A DNA stretch of 7,173 nucleotides from an uncultured Syntrophomonadaceae bacterium (GTDB lineage: Bacteria > Bacillota > Syntrophomonadia > Syntrophomonadales > Syntrophomonadaceae). The notes beneath the pieces are model-generated. The model did not search any database. It saw only the letters and a program-made list of their open reading frames with translations, and was not told the DNA's origin. Of the stretch, positions 6,840-7,173 are shown piece by piece. Each line of letters opens with the position of its first letter. Position 1 is the stretch's first letter. The stretch is taken from NCBI GenBank assembly GCA_944391275.1, contig CALXSZ010000052.1, positions 1-7,173 on the forward strand, read 5' to 3'. The position numbers were made by a program, and so were the translations under genes.

Positions 6840-7173
6840 CTCCAATTTATTTTTTGACTCTCCGGTCAACTGCTTAATTTTATCCCGCAAATAGGCTGCA
6901 TGTTCAAATTCAAGCAATTTGGCAGCCGCTTTCATCTCTTTGGTGAGCTGTTCTATCATCTGTTTCTTTTCTGCTGCTGTCAGGCGCTTTTTCTTTTTCC
7001 CCTTGGCGTTTTCTTCCTCTTTGTGGGTAGAAATCTCCAGGACATCCGCCACTTTTTTGATAATGGTTTTGGGGATAATCCCATGTTCCTCATTATATTT
7101 TTGCTGAATTTCACGGCGGCGCTGGGTTTCGCGCAGAGCGTTTTCCATAGACGGCGTTACAGCGTCGGCATAC
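6837..7173 (-). CDS. uvrB: UvrABC system protein B (excinuclease ABC subunit B), C-terminal part only, cut by window edge
   Basis: UvrB is the helicase-like subunit that verifies damage handed over by UvrA and then recruits UvrC for incision. Only the last 111 or so of about 660 residues are here. The segment opens with YADAVTPSM, continues with the hallmark ETQRRREIQQKYNEEHGI (family pattern ET-x-RRR-x2-Q-x2-YN-x2-HGI-x-P), then a lysine-rich linker (KGKKKKR), and ends with the UVR motif, about 6855-6959, which pairs with UvrC. The Met codon at 7146-7148 is internal: the frame is open to the window edge and the preceding residues are conserved UvrB sequence. The helicase motifs lie outside the window. 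It is the upstream partner of uvrA, 12 bases away, an order common in Firmicutes. Confidence 0.96.
   Translation of the reverse strand, partial: YADAVTPSMENALRETQRRREIQQKYNEEHGIIPKTIIKKVADVLEISTHKEEENAKGKKKKRLTAAEKKQMIEQLTKEMKAAAKLLEFEHAAYLRDKIKQLTGESKNKLE

Noticed and set aside
1..7173. CRISPR arrays, tRNA/rRNA genes, insertion sequences, attachment sites or prophage genes
   Set aside because: I saw no regularly spaced repeats, no tRNA-like or rRNA sequence, and no transposase, integrase or phage protein in any frame. The GH31 breakpoint lacks visible terminal inverted repeats or a target-site duplication that would implicate an insertion sequence.

Overview
The window looks like chromosomal DNA of a low-to-middling GC Firmicute, most likely a Clostridia member (an Oscillospirales-type gut or anaerobic bacterium). 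The lineage is an inference from the protein flavour of UvrA and GH31, the AT-rich spacers and the sigma-A-type promoter; no taxonomic marker gene is present. I see no tRNA, rRNA, CRISPR array, transposase or phage gene.

Layout, left to right. (1) Bases 1-1186, plus strand: most of a LarA-like (lactate racemase superfamily, DUF2088) protein whose 5' end is cut by the window edge, followed 36 bases later by a strong intrinsic terminator (1222-1259). (2) Bases 1260 to about 1866: a very AT-rich stretch with no gene I can support, a few inverted repeats and one 51-codon open frame of unknown meaning. (3) Bases 1867-1895: a near-consensus sigma-A promoter that directly abuts the next reading frame. 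(4) Bases 1898-3622, plus strand: a glycoside hydrolase family 31 frame with an intact catalytic barrel and both catalytic aspartates, but without roughly the first 100-150 residues of the family and without a credible start codon or ribosome binding site. It is best read as a recently 5'-truncated gene. (5) Bases 3657-3710: a long, nearly symmetric hairpin flanked by A4 and T4, placed to stop transcription from both sides. (6) Bases 3984-7173, minus strand: a complete uvrA and the 3' end of uvrB, spaced 12 bases apart in the order uvrB-uvrA, the core of nucleotide excision repair.

How they work together: UvrA and UvrB form the damage-recognition complex and are almost certainly co-transcribed. 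The LarA-like gene and the GH31 frame are separated by a terminator and a long spacer, so they do not look like one operon, and neither is functionally tied to uvrBA. The window is mostly ordinary. The points most worth a second look are the broken 5' end of the GH31 gene with a promoter at the break, and the LarA-like protein, which keeps the spacing of the nickel-pincer active-site residues despite a divergent sequence. I found no convincing undescribed system.
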